Positions 21,487 through 33,415 of a stretch of 64,000 nucleotides of DNA are shown piece by piece. The position numbers and the translations under genes were made by a program. Positions within the stretch are counted from its first letter, which is position 1; the number at the start of each line of letters is the position of its first letter. This stretch comes from Gracilaria domingensis (taxonomy: Eukaryota; Rhodophyta; Florideophyceae; Gracilariales; Gracilariaceae): assembly GCA_022539475.1 (NCBI GenBank), contig VCMS01000268.1, positions 18,363-82,362 of the forward strand. Reading direction: 5' to 3'. The notes under the pieces were generated by a model. It saw only the letters and a list, made by a program, of their open reading frames with translations, did not search any database and was not told the origin of the DNA.

Positions 21487-22341
21487 CGTGGTGCAAACCC
21501 ACGTGCGGGAAAACAGCAGCCGCGTCGCGGAAAAGCACCGAAAGGGTGTTCACGTCCTGCTCCCTATAGGGGTAGGGACAGTGGTAGAACCCTCCGATAG
21601 GGCTAGCGCGAGCCGAGTGTAAATCCGGGTAGCCCCCTCCTGGGCGTGCAGTCGGAGGTGGGTGGTGGGTAGAATCGGGGTGAGACCCGAGCTGTTCGGC
21701 GAGCCACGTCTAGTGGGGTATCCAGCCTAACGGTATGGGACAACGAGAGATCAACAAACGAGCCCCACTGCGGCGCACTGACTCGCGATAAACGGGAAGA
21801 AGTCCCGAGACTAGTGGGCCAAACCTGTATAATAGGGCAGAGTAGCGAGAGCCGTATGACGGAAATAATAACACTAAAATAGTAGAATGGTGCCGTAACG
21901 AGGGTCTAGGACTCCTCAAGGATAGAGGTGGATAGCGACCCCGGGGATGCGGCGGTATAGCCCGGTTAGGGACGAAGAACCGTTCGCACGCGGCAAGAAG
22001 CTAGAGCCAAAGGCCTCCTTGAGGTTTACTTCCCGTACAGTGGCGGCAAGTGCTGCCACTTATATACGGCAATTGAAAATATCAACTAAAATATCTAACT
22101 ATCCGGCGCTGCCGGCCAACACTCTACACGTGTGATAACGTGGCAGACTTGCCACGGCGCACCCGATATCGGGCCAACTTGGCACACGTGTGCAGAAATA
22201 CTACCCTTCCTAGGCATATCCCAAAAAAATGGGCAATTGCCACAATGCCTCTTCATAACATGAGGTGTCGAAGCCGGTAACGGATCAACAAATTAGGACA
22301 AGCATCTCAGTGCATCCCTGTCGAGGGCGTTTTGCTCTACA
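21487..22341 (-). mobile_element. Solo LTR (type B), copy 2
   Basis: An 855-base LTR in inverse orientation to copy 1, running TGTAGAGCAAAACGCC at 22,341 to the GCACCAC end near 21,487. The flanks TGCAT and GGCAT look like a slightly changed target duplication. It closely resembles the LTR at 40,890-42,191. Confidence 0.8.
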
Positions 22342-22460
22342 GGCATCACTCTTGACCTGTTCCGCTTCATGCCCTATCAATGTGGACCGTGCACGCGGAA
22401 CGGTAGGATTGTCCGTATCATCATCGGTGACCGTATCTAGAACTTGCTTAGCAGACATTT

Positions 22461-24009
22461 TTCAATGACCCAGGGGGCGCTGATTCTTAGAGATGAAGAA
22501 AGAAGCAACGTGACTCGCGGCGAGAGACGGGATCATGAGATAGTTATACCAGGAAGCAACAGGGTACCAGACGATTATGACAAGATGTATCCAAATAACC
22601 ATCACGCCAAGGAAACTTTGGCCAACCCCCGTACACCATAACGAAGCAGCTTGAACTGACATTATGGTATGTCGTGGAATTGAGAAGTACCTGGAAAAGA
22701 CAACTTGTTTTATTCCCAAATAATGAAACGTCAAGGAAATTCATGCGGCGCCTTCAGGGGGTGGAATATAGAAAACAAGAAACATCAGAAGACATGACAG
22801 AATCCCAGGTTCTACATAAACCCCCGAGTTGTAGCGCTAGTCTCGAACTCGACTTGGTTAGACCAATTTCTCCCCCACGACGACCCCCCAACCCTCTCTC
22901 ATCTCTCTCCTTCTCCGTCCTCGATCCCATCCTTTGGCAAACTCACTTCACTTTAGCACGGTCTGTGCTTCTCTGCCGTCAACCTTCTCCCCCCTTTTCT
23001 TCCTCTCTACGGGCAGTTCGATCTCCCGCCCTCCTTCCTGAAGTTGTAGTGTGCTGCCCTCCGCTGGGCTCGTGTGCATACTGCGGCGGTTTTCATCGCA
23101 CCGACGCCCTTGATCCAACCACGAACTTGGGTTGTGCGGTGCATCTACTAGCTACTTGGTCTGCGTCTCCTTCGTCGGTTGTTGGTTTTCACGTGGACAT
23201 TGAGACAAGCCGTATTGCCCCAGTTCTGTTGTTCTGCTATTTTGTTTACGGCTGGGCTACATTGTCACCTTTCGCCGCTAGACTGGTACTATCGAGCAGT
23301 TCTTGTGTCGCGCCTGGTTTTGTCACCACCCGCGTCATTTTGGTCAAAAATGGCGTTCACAGATATTAATTTGTAAACAACGTAAGCGTAATACTTAATA
23401 ATTCCTTTATAACAGAACGTTTTCTACGACTTGCGCAAAAGCATAATCATCATATAAGTTTTATCGTGAATGACTACATCTTTTGGAACAAATACAATCC
23501 CATACTTAGCCGTATCAGCGGACGCTGTATTGAAAAATGTCGTCCTGGTCCCAGGCATGCCCTAGAATTTGGTCGAAGATGTACTCTTGAAGGTAAAACT
23601 ATCGGCTTTGCCCTGCTACGGTTACTTCATCACTCGATAACCCTTGCGAAGATACGGTTCCCGTGACGGGAGTATCAGCGCGTGCCTGGCTTCGAGTCAT
23701 CAGTTCCCTCCGAGGAGGAGCCCTTGAAATGTCGCTGCGTACCACCAGTCAGCGCGGATCCTTCCGCTTCGGCGGCGTCGGCGGAGCTGCGTGCTCACCA
23801 TGTCCGCTTACGGCGGGAGGTCCCATATCGGATGGCTTTACAACCGTGCGTGCACCTGACCGTTGCGACTGTTGGCTGCGAAGCTCTCTAGCGAGAACCA
23901 CCTCTCTGTTAAAGGTTTCCTTTAATGGCTGCGCCCTTGGCTTTTCAACTTTGCTTTTCAAATTCCCGTTGGAAACGGCTACTTCCTGTTACCGGGGCTA
24001 ACAGCGCTG
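22461..24009. other. Stretch without supported genes
   Basis: It begins as the upstream flank of the split gene. A pyrimidine-rich plus-strand run (about 22,860-23,040) and a 231-residue frame (22,674-23,369) are present, but the frame looks like a composition artefact. From 23,680 to 24,000 GC rises and may be a further retroelement fragment. Confidence 0.4.
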
Positions 24010-25263
24010 CCAGGGACGTGCGATCTCGCGATCTCCGTCGGCTGCTGCGTCCCGCAACTTTCCGCCATGATCCCGTTTTATCGGACTTACCGAGACCGGA
24101 ACCACCCTCACGGGTGACGCAACCCGTGGCGGGAACAGAAGAGGAACATTCAACTCGAGTTCACTCTCCAAGTCACACTTTGGCTCCAGAATCACTGCTT
24201 AAGGAGGAGAGGGCAAGTAAGGAAACCATTCCACCAGCCTCGCCCGCTCACATTCCGTCGGAAGCTACTTCAACCAGTTCTGGGGTATCAGCCGATAACG
24301 TTGTCACGCGCCAAGGTGTCCCACTTCATGGTAATACTCCGTCGAGCTCTCTGAGAATTGCCCTCGACGCGTCAAAACCCGATCAGGAAGTACAAACCGC
24401 TGTGGATAACGCAACCGCGCCAGGAACACCTCAATTGAGAAAGGTCACTACCGCAGTGTGGAAAAGACAGTATCTGTAGACCCGGGCCTTTCGGAGAATG
24501 CAGAATCGCAAGATGTAGTCAAAGCCGATCTTACCGACCGGCTTTGACTACTCAGTGGTGCGAGGGAACGAGAAGTCGTACTTACCTTCGTATTATTTGA
24601 TAAAAAAAGCTTGGAAAGATGAAGAATGAAGTGTAAGTGTGGGAACCATCGATAGTGCACCCTCATCGCGTGACAGAAGGCTCAGGATGGACTCAAGTGC
24701 AGAGTTATTACTCTGCTTTTGAGTCCATCTTGAGCCTTCTGTTATAACAAGTCGTGTGACGTAGTGATGTACGGGAAGCGCTACCGACGCGGGAAACTGC
24801 TGACAGTAAGTCGCGTGCGGGAGTACCACACGTGCTCGGTGCACACTGTAATGTCGTCAACCGTTGCCAAACGGACACGTATTAGGGTAACTTGTGGCTC
24901 AAACTCGGCCAACCAGAAGGCCGCACCGGGTTCGGTCAATCCGCCTCCAAGGCGCACGACTGATGCCTTCCTGATCTCCGTCGTACAGACGATCATGCTG
25001 GAAAGTGGGATGGAGCTCGGATTCCGGACACTATTTTTGGACGGTTTGAAGCCTAGCAGTAACGAACCTGAGCTCGTCGAATTCAGGACGGAGAGTACTT
25101 CGAGTTTAATTTTGCCTATCAAAGAATGGACGCGCCTTGCGTAAGTTGTGAGTATCGCACAGCTAGGAACTCAGAGTGAGTCGTGACCGGTCAAGCGAAA
25201 GAGAGACCTCCGCAAAGGTCAGCAGGTCATCACTACGCTATCCCAGGGGGTGCGAAACCATAA

Positions 25264-25410
25264 TGGGTGACAGAGAGCAGTCAAGCACCGAATTGTATTC
25301 ACAAGAGTACGTGTTCGAATGTATCGTACTTCATGTCAAGGACTCGAACAGGACGGTACTGTACCCAGTACGATGGTATGGCTATTCCGACCAGAAGGAC
25401 ACCATGTAGC
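25264..25410 (+). pseudogene. Chromodomain frame of E2
   Basis: Starts MGDREQSSTELYSQEYVF and keeps VRWYGYS. It is the counterpart of the E1 frame at 11,439-11,681. It belongs to a broken element and is not complete. Confidence 0.65.
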
Positions 25411-25657
25411 CGGTCGAGCACCTACATAGTTCAAAGAGAGTTGCGTGCCACGGTCGTTCCCCTTCAGGGTTGCCAACCAACCTAGACCAAGCCCAGGTCG
25501 GACAAAACCGTCCAAGTTCATGAGCTACTAACGCAACCGAGAGGTGGAGAACTCAGAGCGAAGAGTTGACCTCCTTTTGCGTAGGGGATAAGAGAAGAGG
25601 AACACCAACAAAGTGGTGAAGACTGACGAAATTGGTCACATAACCTTACTACACCAT

Positions 25658-27130
25658 TCATCCTGTCTGCACGTCTACTGAAAACCCTTTAAGTTTTCGC
25701 GCAACGAGTTTTGCTCGGGCTAATGGGGTGGCTATCGGGAATCGACCGCTGCTGGATGGCCCATCAGTCGGCCTGCGCGCTGGTCGTCGTTGTACCCTCC
25801 CATGGCTCGTAAAGCACGAAATCTTCCGCGTTAGGATGTCTCCTACAGGATAAGTGGTCGTGGTGACAGCCAGGACCCTTCCCGGTTGCGAATGGGGGAC
25901 CGTTTCCCAATCGCCTCCTTCGATAACATCCAGGGTATAACGGATCTCATCCACGTTCTCTTCAGACCCCAAAGGAATGTTCAAATCCAGGGAGCAGATA
26001 ATGCTGCGAAGCATAAGAGGAATGTACCAAACACGGTAGGTGTCGTAAGCCACCCAGAGTAGAAAAGCTGCTACGCATGCCGCCCAATCGCTGGATACGA
26101 GTACCCACCATCCTGAGTGCGGATCGTCGAGCAATCGAGACCGATGTCACTCAAGAATAAAGGTATTTCTGTGAAACACACTTTGGGTACTTCGACGTCC
26201 CCCCCCTCCAATCTGGTTGAGCATGGAACCACCCTACGAAGGCCTGCGGTCTATACCTCTCGGTCTCTATTTTCGGTTACGGAATGAGGTACCTGTGATG
26301 GGAGCGTGCTTTCCGTTCGAACCGAATACAGTTGACAGACCCACCCTGAAAGGCGTTCTTTCGCAAGTATCGGAACACTGCTCGAAGTATTGGCCGAATC
26401 CAGCATAACATTATCCTCGATGTATTCGGGCCATCATCGACATACCGCGAATGGTTGAACGCCGCCACTTGGTAGCCATATCGAACCTACCCGAAGGTGA
26501 TGTAGAACGGAATATCGAAACCGTATGACTGTGGAACCAGATGTTCAAGGGGCCCTCGGCAGAGTCTTTTGTACGCCAGTCCGCTTGCGCCGCGCGAACG
26601 GTGTTCAGGTTCTCACCCTCGCAGGTATCGTACTGGAGGAGAATCGAATCAATCGCTATGCCAACCTTCCATTCCTGGGACTGAGCCAAAACCAGTGGGA
26701 GACCGCCGGGTAGAAAACCGTTCTTCGAGTACGACTCCAAGAAAGTGTCAGCGTTAACAACTCCCTGATGAAACCGCAGTACTTGAATGAACGCAAACCC
26801 ATCGCGGAATGGATCACGCATAGCGAGTGATTCCTTCTCCATCTTACCAGTTTGGTTTGCCATGAGCAGCCTAGCCGGAGCAGAATTCCACAGAAGGAAG
26901 TTCATCGGAACCATCGGTATAGACCGGGGCAGCGGCGCCCTCGCAGAACCTCTTGGAGGGTAATCCGACTCGCCCGCCTGACACGGCGCGAGATGCGAAA
27001 CGTGATTGGGGTTCATCGGCTCGATATGGGATGCAGTACTGTGATCTAGTACGGATGATTCTATACTTTGTTCATCAGAGATTTTATCGCGTCTGACAGG
27101 TATAGAAACCGTAGAGTCGGTACCGCTCAT
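25658..27130 (-). pseudogene. Opposite-strand frame of E2
   Basis: The counterpart of the E1 frame at 9,216-11,069, again opposite to pol. It starts MSGTDSTVSIPVRRD and keeps blocks such as MNPNHVSHLAPCQAG, AMRDPFRDGFAFIQ and LDLNIPLGSEENVDEI. It is broken in a few places. Conservation of the protein blocks across copies supports past coding use. Confidence 0.75.
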
Positions 27131-27292
27131 CATCTTCACGAATTTATGTACTCGCATATCGCGCAGAACTTCTGCCTCGAAGTCGTTCTCGGCTCCAAGG
27201 ACGGGGGAGATGTAGAGAAAGGCGAATCGCGTGGAAATCGATGGGATGCAACTCATATAGGTAGGGTTGAGTACTGCGGGATGCACACTCAA

Positions 27293-27685
27293 CCCTATGA
27301 GAAATTTTTTCAAAATTGTGAACGTAACATGAAGGCGATCGGATGTTGTAGACCCTCATATTACATTCATTAAGCCTTCCGCGCGACCTCCATTTTGGCA
27401 CGGTGCATATTAAGTTATCAATATTTTCAGTTTTGTGAATGTCATATGAGGGTGTGCTGAAGTTGTTCTCATTGCATGGTAGGGTGTTGTGAGTTCGTTA
27501 TGAAACTTGCACTATCCTTTCCCACTCCTCTTACACTCTCAGCACGTTCTCTTTTGGCACCCTAAATGAGGTCATAAGAGGCGATTTTAATCCTCCATTT
27601 CACCACATAGTGCCCTCCTATTGTTGAAAACCCATCCAATTTACATCCGCGCGTGATCCGCAAGCCGCAAAAACTTCTTATAGGG
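27293..27685 (+). mobile_element. Small TIR element e, copy 1
   Basis: A 393-base non-coding element with ends CCCTATGAGAAATTTTTTC and, inverted, CCCTATAAGAAGTTTTTG. It interrupts the LTR of E2 relative to E1. It aligns in inverse orientation with copy 2 (both contain CCTTCCGCGCGACCTCC). It is MITE-like; no transposase is present in the window. Confidence 0.8.
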
Positions 27686-27855
27686 CAAGTTATGAGTCGG
27701 ACCTAATTTTAGCGGTTACTTTTGGATGGGTTTTTCGGAATTTACCTGTAATCAGGCGTGCCATGGTTGGCTGGTACCGCTAAGTGGACGAGTGTATGAC
27801 ACGGCTATTTGTGAGTAGTATGCGAAGACAGGTTGTGCACCTGAGGTGCCTGACA

Positions 27856-28247
27856 CCCTATAAGAAATTTTTGCGTTTTGAGGAGCACTTACCGATATTA
27901 TTTGGACACTTTTTCAAAACTTGGAGGGCGCTTGGAATCAAAATGGATCAATAAAATCGCGCTATACGGCCCCATCTAGAGTGTCAAATTCGAAGGCGAT
28001 AAGAGTATGAAAGGAGTGTTGAAGGAGTGTGTTGGTGGTACATGACACTCACAATAGCATAACGTGGAACGAGAACAAACATAATGCACCCTCCAATGAC
28101 ACTCACAAAATTGAAAAAATTGACAATTTAATATGCACCGTGTCAAAAAGGAGGTCGCGCGGAAGGCTGAACGAATGTAATGTGAGAGTCCGGCCCATCC
28201 TAATTCCTTCATTTTACGTTCACAAAACTGAAAGAAGTTCTTATAGA
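27856..28247 (-). mobile_element. Small TIR element e, copy 2
   Basis: About 390 bases, ends CCCTATAAGAAATTTTTG and, inverted, CTATAAGAACTTC. The E1 LTR runs straight through this point (CCTGACAC to CTAGCCACG), which shows the exact insertion. Opposite orientation to copy 1, about 170 bases away, so the pair could fold back on itself. Confidence 0.8.
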
Positions 28248-29689
28248 GACAGCGAACTAGCCACGGGTATGGACCCCTGCGGGTGTGCACCGCGTGTACA
28301 TAGCTAGTTAGTAGAACTATTTAGGTGCCGGAGGTCTCGTCGATTCGAGCACCTTCGTAAAGTCAACCCAAGCACTCCCAAGTGAATTCTTTGTCGATAA
28401 GGGCTCTTTGGAATGGGCTCTACACTAGTGAGGCTCTGGCGCCAAGCGCCTACGTCGGTCATCACTCTCACGAGTATGATTTGCGTTTGGTTACGGTGGT
28501 CCTACACTCTCGCTACTCTTGACGCACATCTGACGTTGATGTTGAAACTTGAGAGCCATACCGAGGAGGTATCAGACTAGATTAAGAAGTGATCGGACCT
28601 GTATAGAGTTTAGCTGTGGTCCGGGAACTCTATTCATCAAAGTTGGAGGATCTCGTTCCGCTCCGGGCCCAGTACCAAGGAGGCCCGACCCGTTGCCTGT
28701 GGCTGTTCGTTGTCTGTTGGTTTGTTGTTGTGTGTTGCTCTCCCTTTCGGGACTACACCAGTCATTGGTTTCTGCTCATCATTGCCAATACCAATCCATC
28801 TCTGAAGTCTCTCTCCGCCTTACTGACGCCCTGGAATAGCACCTCTGTAGGTAATTCCAGTAGCCACCTCGGCTTTACACCTGCGCTACCGTGATATAGA
28901 GGGCTCTTTCACTGTTTTTCCATCTCTCACGAGACCGGACCTTCGGACAGTCTGTTGGGTTTCACTCCTCTGAGTTCTATTCCCGCCTAGCAATCAGTTT
29001 CCGTCTCTCTGGATTTCCGTCGGGTCTCCCATAGTGTCAGGATGGCAGTGTTGATTGTATCGTTGGTGGCATAGGAGCGCAGCAAGTACTAGGCCGCTTC
29101 CGACAAGCATGGAACCCCTCGTTTGGAGGCACGAGATGAGGCTCCTACAGAGTTGAGGTGGTCGTCGGCCACTCCCCGTAGGAAATACGGCAGTGCAATG
29201 TAGGTCTGTCCTTCGTTCATCCCGAGAACATCGGCCAAATAGCTAGCAAGAAAATCAAGCACCAGAACTGGGTCGTCTCCAGAAAAGGTCTTGTTACACA
29301 GTTGGATCTGAATGCGTCTGATGCAGTCCCTCACGTTACCCGTACCATGGGGTGTGAGATCCACAGAGTATTCTTCCAAACGGTAATACTGGTATGTCAA
29401 CAACTTACGATACATCGGGTTAGTCGGCTTCAGCTCCTTCAAGCAAGAGTGCTTACGCCCCTTTGAATTGGATTGAACAACCTTTTGGGTCGCCGACGAA
29501 CGCTTAGAGCATGATGAATGCCCTTCAAGACCATTGTCGGATGGAGCATCTGATGAATCCTGACTATCCAGAACATCCGGTACCGGACGAACTCGACGAA
29601 TCCGAGTCTTGTTAATCTTCTTTAGCCTTCAGACTCTGGAGGTTCTTCTTCCGATAGGTGCCTTTGTCATGATGGGACAACCAGCGAGA

Positions 29690-29925
29690 ACTCGTACAAT
29701 CACATTTGATTAGAGCATCATCGGATTTGCAATTCTTGTTCGATCAATTTTCATTAGACTAAATTGTGCGTCATTATATCTTCATTGCATCAAAATCTAT
29801 CAAGATTACATTGAAAGCAATTTTTCCAAAACATTTGATCCATTGAAAATGCCTTGAACATCTAAAACAATATGCTAAGATACATAAAAGTAATTGAATA
29901 TTCAATGACGGAGAGTTTGCTTGGG
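29690..29925. mobile_element. Small AT-rich repeat g, copy 1
   Basis: About 235 bases of AT-rich DNA inserted in E4 gag. It matches 34,895-35,122 over its length (shared GTGCGTCATTAT and CATTGCATCAAAATCTA-like blocks and an end near TACTCAATGACAG). Non-coding, MITE-like. Confidence 0.65.
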
Positions 29926-30606
29926 ACACTGAGGCTGGTTCCGGTTGAGAGATGGCACCCGCGATAGTGGCTTTCTCCAACGTCTTCAGACAACTCCGAA
30001 TCCGATTGAATCGGGTTTTAATACCTTTCACGAAGGCGGCGGGTCCTCCGATGCACTCCAACACACTGTTAACTACAGACTGTAATATGCGGATATCCTC
30101 CGCGACATCCTTTACGGGAGTTGCGCTCAATTCGTCACGGAGGCCACGAATCTCTTCCGTGAGCAGCCCGTAGACTGCAAACATGCCCTCCCAGGGTTGC
30201 AACCTGTGGGATTGTCGACCTTCTCTCAACTGAATTGAGAGGCCTCTGCGGTAGACTGTACCAATCCAGCAGGAGCCGGTTCGGTGATGGCTGATATCAG
30301 AGAAATGCCACCTGAGAAAGGGATCAACGGCAAAAATAGAATTGTTCGGAGTGCCATTTGGTTGGACTTCCGCGAGTACGACCTGTTCGCCAGGGAAGAT
30401 CCAGGACGAACTGGTGTCCCCGAAGGAGGACGACTATTTGTCGGATTATCACCGTTGGAGGAACGACTGCGAGTGATCGCAGACTCATCATCGGGGGGGT
30501 TCCGAAACATTCGTATCCACCCATCCGTCAAACGGAAACTTCCAAAGAAAAACGAACCTCAAAGAAAGAACACAAAAGTGAGTCAAGCTTTTTTCGGGAG
30601 ATCACA

Positions 30607-31432
30607 TTCACTAAGAGAATCATGTTTTATCCAAAGGTGAATACGGGGTGTACACAGGTTCATTTAGAAAATTGGTGTTCATTTACGGGATGTACGGGGC
30701 GCGGGCACGTGGTAGATCGCAATTTTGAACACCCAATTTCCTAACAAAGACGGAACCAGCCAAGTGTAAGACCAGGGCCAGGACGTCATGATAGAGCGTA
30801 GAAAGTCGAGATAAAAGGCGGTAGTGATCCACGTGTGCGGCATGCGCCTCTCTAGAGAATTGATACCTCGAAATTTAAGAAAGGGGAAAATGAAAAGAGA
30901 TGGGAGCGAGGGATCCACAGTAATAGTAGCCTCGAAAGGAGGTCGAAAGAGAACAGGGTATCCCAAAGAATTCCGTTACACAGGGTCGAACGCAACAAGA
31001 GGTGGATAAATACTCCCAACGTTGAGTTCCTTGAGCTCAATCAGGGTGGATAGCCAGACTGCTGGAGCGGAGAGTCCCTGCGATAAGAAGTTTGTGCACT
31101 GCCGAAGGCGAGAAAGGCTAGACCCGAGACCAATAGGTAGGGTCAACCTGGCTAGGCAACGTTACTGGTGCGACGGCCGCGACGACGTCGCACTAAATAG
31201 TGTTCGCAACTAAAATTAATTAACAATAAATCTAAACATTCCACAAATTGTTGCAACCTCCCATGTGTAGTAGCCAACCTCCCATGAGCTCCACCGTGTC
31301 CCACGTGTCCGAAACATCTCATTTCAACCAGTAGTCAGTACTAGTCATATTCTGGTTTGTACCAGGTCAATTCGTAAACAGAAAATATGACTAAGCCTAG
31401 GCAAAGTACTCATACGTTAGCCTGTCACTACA
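30607..31432 (-). repeat. LTR type D, copy 1
   Basis: Starts TGTAGTGACAGG at 31,432 (minus strand). Its first 230 bases match 63,777-64,000, including GGACACGTGGGACACGGTGG. The primer site follows at 30,604, which places this as the 5' LTR of E4. Confidence 0.7.
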
Positions 31433-31815
31433 GGAAATAAAGTTCCATCTGCAATCTTCTTTTCTAGCCTTGAACAGCTAAGTACATCTTCGTCATTTTT
31501 ACAGCCAGGAAAGCTAATGGAGCAGTGCCAAATCTAAAGCTTTTCGTCCCATATTGCTTCTAGAGTGATTGTAGGTTTCTTTTTATTTCCTTCTAACTGT
31601 TCTTGAAGTGAAACAGGACCATTCTTCTAGTATTACGTAGAGCAATTGATGCTGCCAATGAGCACCGGAAAGCCTTTGCTCTCCGTCAGCCCAAGTATGC
31701 GATGCATTTCGTGTGCGGAGAGTCTAAGTACATATTTCTCACTCGAGCGGCCAACTATCTAAGTGCAATGCTTGTATAACGCTTTTCGTGTCGTCCAGTG
31801 ACTCATTCACAAGTA

Positions 31816-32112
31816 CTAGTCCAGAACGTTAGTAGCTTTACTATATACAAGATCACGCAGAGTCTCTGTTATGTTTTGCTCCGATGTGGATCCAGATAAA
31901 CTCGTGAACATGTTTTGCCGCCCAAAATGAACGAAAATGTTTTGCAGTTCGCTACTCTCAAAAAGAAGTTGCTGAGGCCCATGGTAATTTTCAGAAAACA
32001 ATCTGTCATTATTGAATAGAGTTAGGAAAACGTAGTCTTGGTAGAGAAAAAAGTGTCCTTTTTGGTTGCGAGGGATCAATACTGGGAAGTCTCCCAGGTC
32101 GAAAACCGCCAT
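31816..32112 (-). CDS. Unrecognised 98-residue frame
   Basis: Starts MAVFDLGDFPVLIPRNQKGH and has mixed, globular-looking composition without low complexity. It lies alone between an LTR and a MITE-like repeat in an AT-rich stretch. No family recognised. It could be a fragment of a gene cut by the surrounding insertions, or chance. Confidence 0.3.
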   Translation of the reverse strand: MAVFDLGDFPVLIPRNQKGHFFLYQDYVFLTLFNNDRLFSENYHGPQQLLFESSELQNIFVHFGRQNMFTSLSGSTSEQNITETLRDLVYSKATNVLD

Positions 32113-32250
32113 GAACCGCTATGGATTCATCGGAATCACTCTAAAGTACGGAGGAAATCAGCTAGTCGAGATATTAGTTAGGTAACAGTTCGACTGCATA
32201 GGACTCAACATTTTGCTGATAACGTCAATGGAAAATGATATTGTTTGGCC

Positions 32251-32686
32251 ATCCAGAGAAACACGTTGATATCCGCTTGATATTCCTTAGATATGATTTG
32301 GATATCGGAGTGATTTATCGGATATCCATCTGATTTTCGAAGTTGGATATACGACTGATGTACATAGGGTACACGCTAATGTTTACAATGTACATACCAA
32401 AGATATTCGTCTGATTTCTGGATGTCCGAATGATGTCCGATCAGTCACAAGAGAAGGAAATTTGGTTTTTGAAATCATTCGTCATATCTACTGTTATATC
32501 TTTCATCGTAGTTGATGCATGTCTCAAGGGCATCAAAAGAGTATCATTTCGTAAATCATCTGTCATATCTATTGGATGACAAAGGGATATCATGGATATA
32601 CGTAAGATATGCAGATGATATCCCCAAGACATCCGGATTTCAAATCTTCGGGGTATCATTCGAGCATCTATATACTTCTTTGGGCC
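32251..32686. mobile_element. GATATC-rich MITE, copy a
   Basis: Ends CCAGAGAAACACGTTGATATCC and, inverted, CCCAAAGAAGTATATAGATG. The body is built of recurring units of the form GATATCnnnnTGAT. It aligns with 34,071-34,510 over most of its length. Non-coding. Confidence 0.75.
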
Positions 32687-32984
32687 ACTTTTGAGCATTC
32701 ATGTAGTCATCTTTCTCGGCCTGAGAACCTCCTACGTCCTCCAGTCCGTCTTGCAGATATGACGTGAGATCTTTGTCGGGTTCGTTCGACGAACAGGCCA
32801 AACCAACACCATCTCGCCCCAAACGTAACTCAATCCGTTACATAAAATGCACCTTACGGAGCCTTCTGCGGACCGAAACTCAAAATTTTCCCCAGCTTCT
32901 TTATGGCATAAAAAAATCAACCAGATAAACCACTTGAACTACAGCTCTCCCGCCAAAGTTACTCTTTCGGTAGCCTTTGAGATA

Positions 32985-33415
32985 AATAGTGATGCGCAAT
33001 GGATGTACATCGGATGAAAATTTGGGATATCTATTGGATTTCAATCGGATATCTTCTGCGCATCCATGATATCCCAATGATATGCCGTGTTACCCCGTGG
33101 AATGCCCCTAATTGATGCCCTTTACATCTCCGTTGGATGTTCAAAACCTATTCCGAAGATATTCATATGATCCACAAAGATATGTTTCATGGATGAGTGG
33201 AAATGTAGGGCGCATCACTTGGACATCAGAAAATCCATTGGGCCTCTCTTCCTACATCATGTGCGTATTGGTTGTTTACCACTTGGTTATAGTTCATACA
33301 TCATCTGAGCATCATTTTCATATATCATATGCATATAATGGACATCATCAGGTTTCATAATTCTAATATGTGTTATCTACAGGATATCATCCGGACATCA
33401 ATTCACCTCTCTGGG
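32985..33415. mobile_element. GATATC-rich MITE, copy b
   Basis: Starts near GTGATGCGCAATGGATG and ends CATCAATTCACCTCTCTGGG. It aligns with 45,450-45,802. Its body has the same GATATC/GGATG periodic style as copies a and c but a different subfamily sequence. Non-coding. Confidence 0.7.

Larger units (their letters stand above)
20330..22460 (-). pseudogene. Unclassified gene split by two solo LTRs
   Basis: Three pieces (22,460-22,342, 21,486-21,441 and 20,596-20,330) lie outside two LTRs and look like one coding sequence on the minus strand, of roughly 135 codons in total. The first piece starts MSAKQVLDTVTDDDTDNP. The last ends near a stop at about 20,330, with AATAAA about 150 bases further on. 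Composition is acidic then hydrophobic; no family recognised. It may be a host gene or part of an older element. It is broken by the two insertions. Confidence 0.5.
27210..29000 (+). repeat. LTR of E2 with two nested small elements
   Basis: Starts TGTAGAGAAAGGCG directly after a GGGGGAGA tract and aligns with the reverse complement of the E1 LTR. Two insertions of about 390 bases (27,293-27,685 and 27,856-28,247) account for its extra length. Confidence 0.75.
24010..29080 (+). mobile_element. Ty3/gypsy fossil E2 (3' part)
   Basis: The 3' portion of a close relative of E1 in plus orientation: integrase tail (24,010-24,479), small frame (24,764-25,144), chromodomain frame (25,264-25,410), opposite-strand frame (27,130-25,658), polypurine tract GGGGGAGA just before 27,210, and LTR (27,210 to about 29,000). 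Its 5' part is missing. It is broken in several places. Two small TIR elements sit inside the LTR. The LTR is followed by a primer-site-like sequence (about 29,014-29,031) and some leader, so remains of a neighbouring copy seem to share it. Confidence 0.8.
29085..31432 (-). mobile_element. Ty3/gypsy fossil E4 (5' LTR and gag remains)
   Basis: Minus-strand remains: 5' LTR type D (31,432 to about 30,607), primer site (30,604-30,591), then gag pieces between 30,530 and 29,089 that resemble E1 gag (MKELKPTNPMYRKLLTYQYYRLEE; VLDFLASYLADVLGMNEGQTYIALPYF). One non-coding insertion lies within gag. Pol is absent; the junction with E2 lies near 29,085. Broken in several places and older than E1. Confidence 0.75.

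Noticed and set aside
22674-23369. 231-residue frame between the split gene and E2
   Set aside because: Low-complexity Ser/Pro/Leu composition from a CT-rich run, with no matching copy or domain.
29774-29900. Extension of E4 gag frame beyond the coiled-coil part
   Set aside because: The sequence after the gag-like part is the non-coding repeat g, also found at 34,895-35,122.
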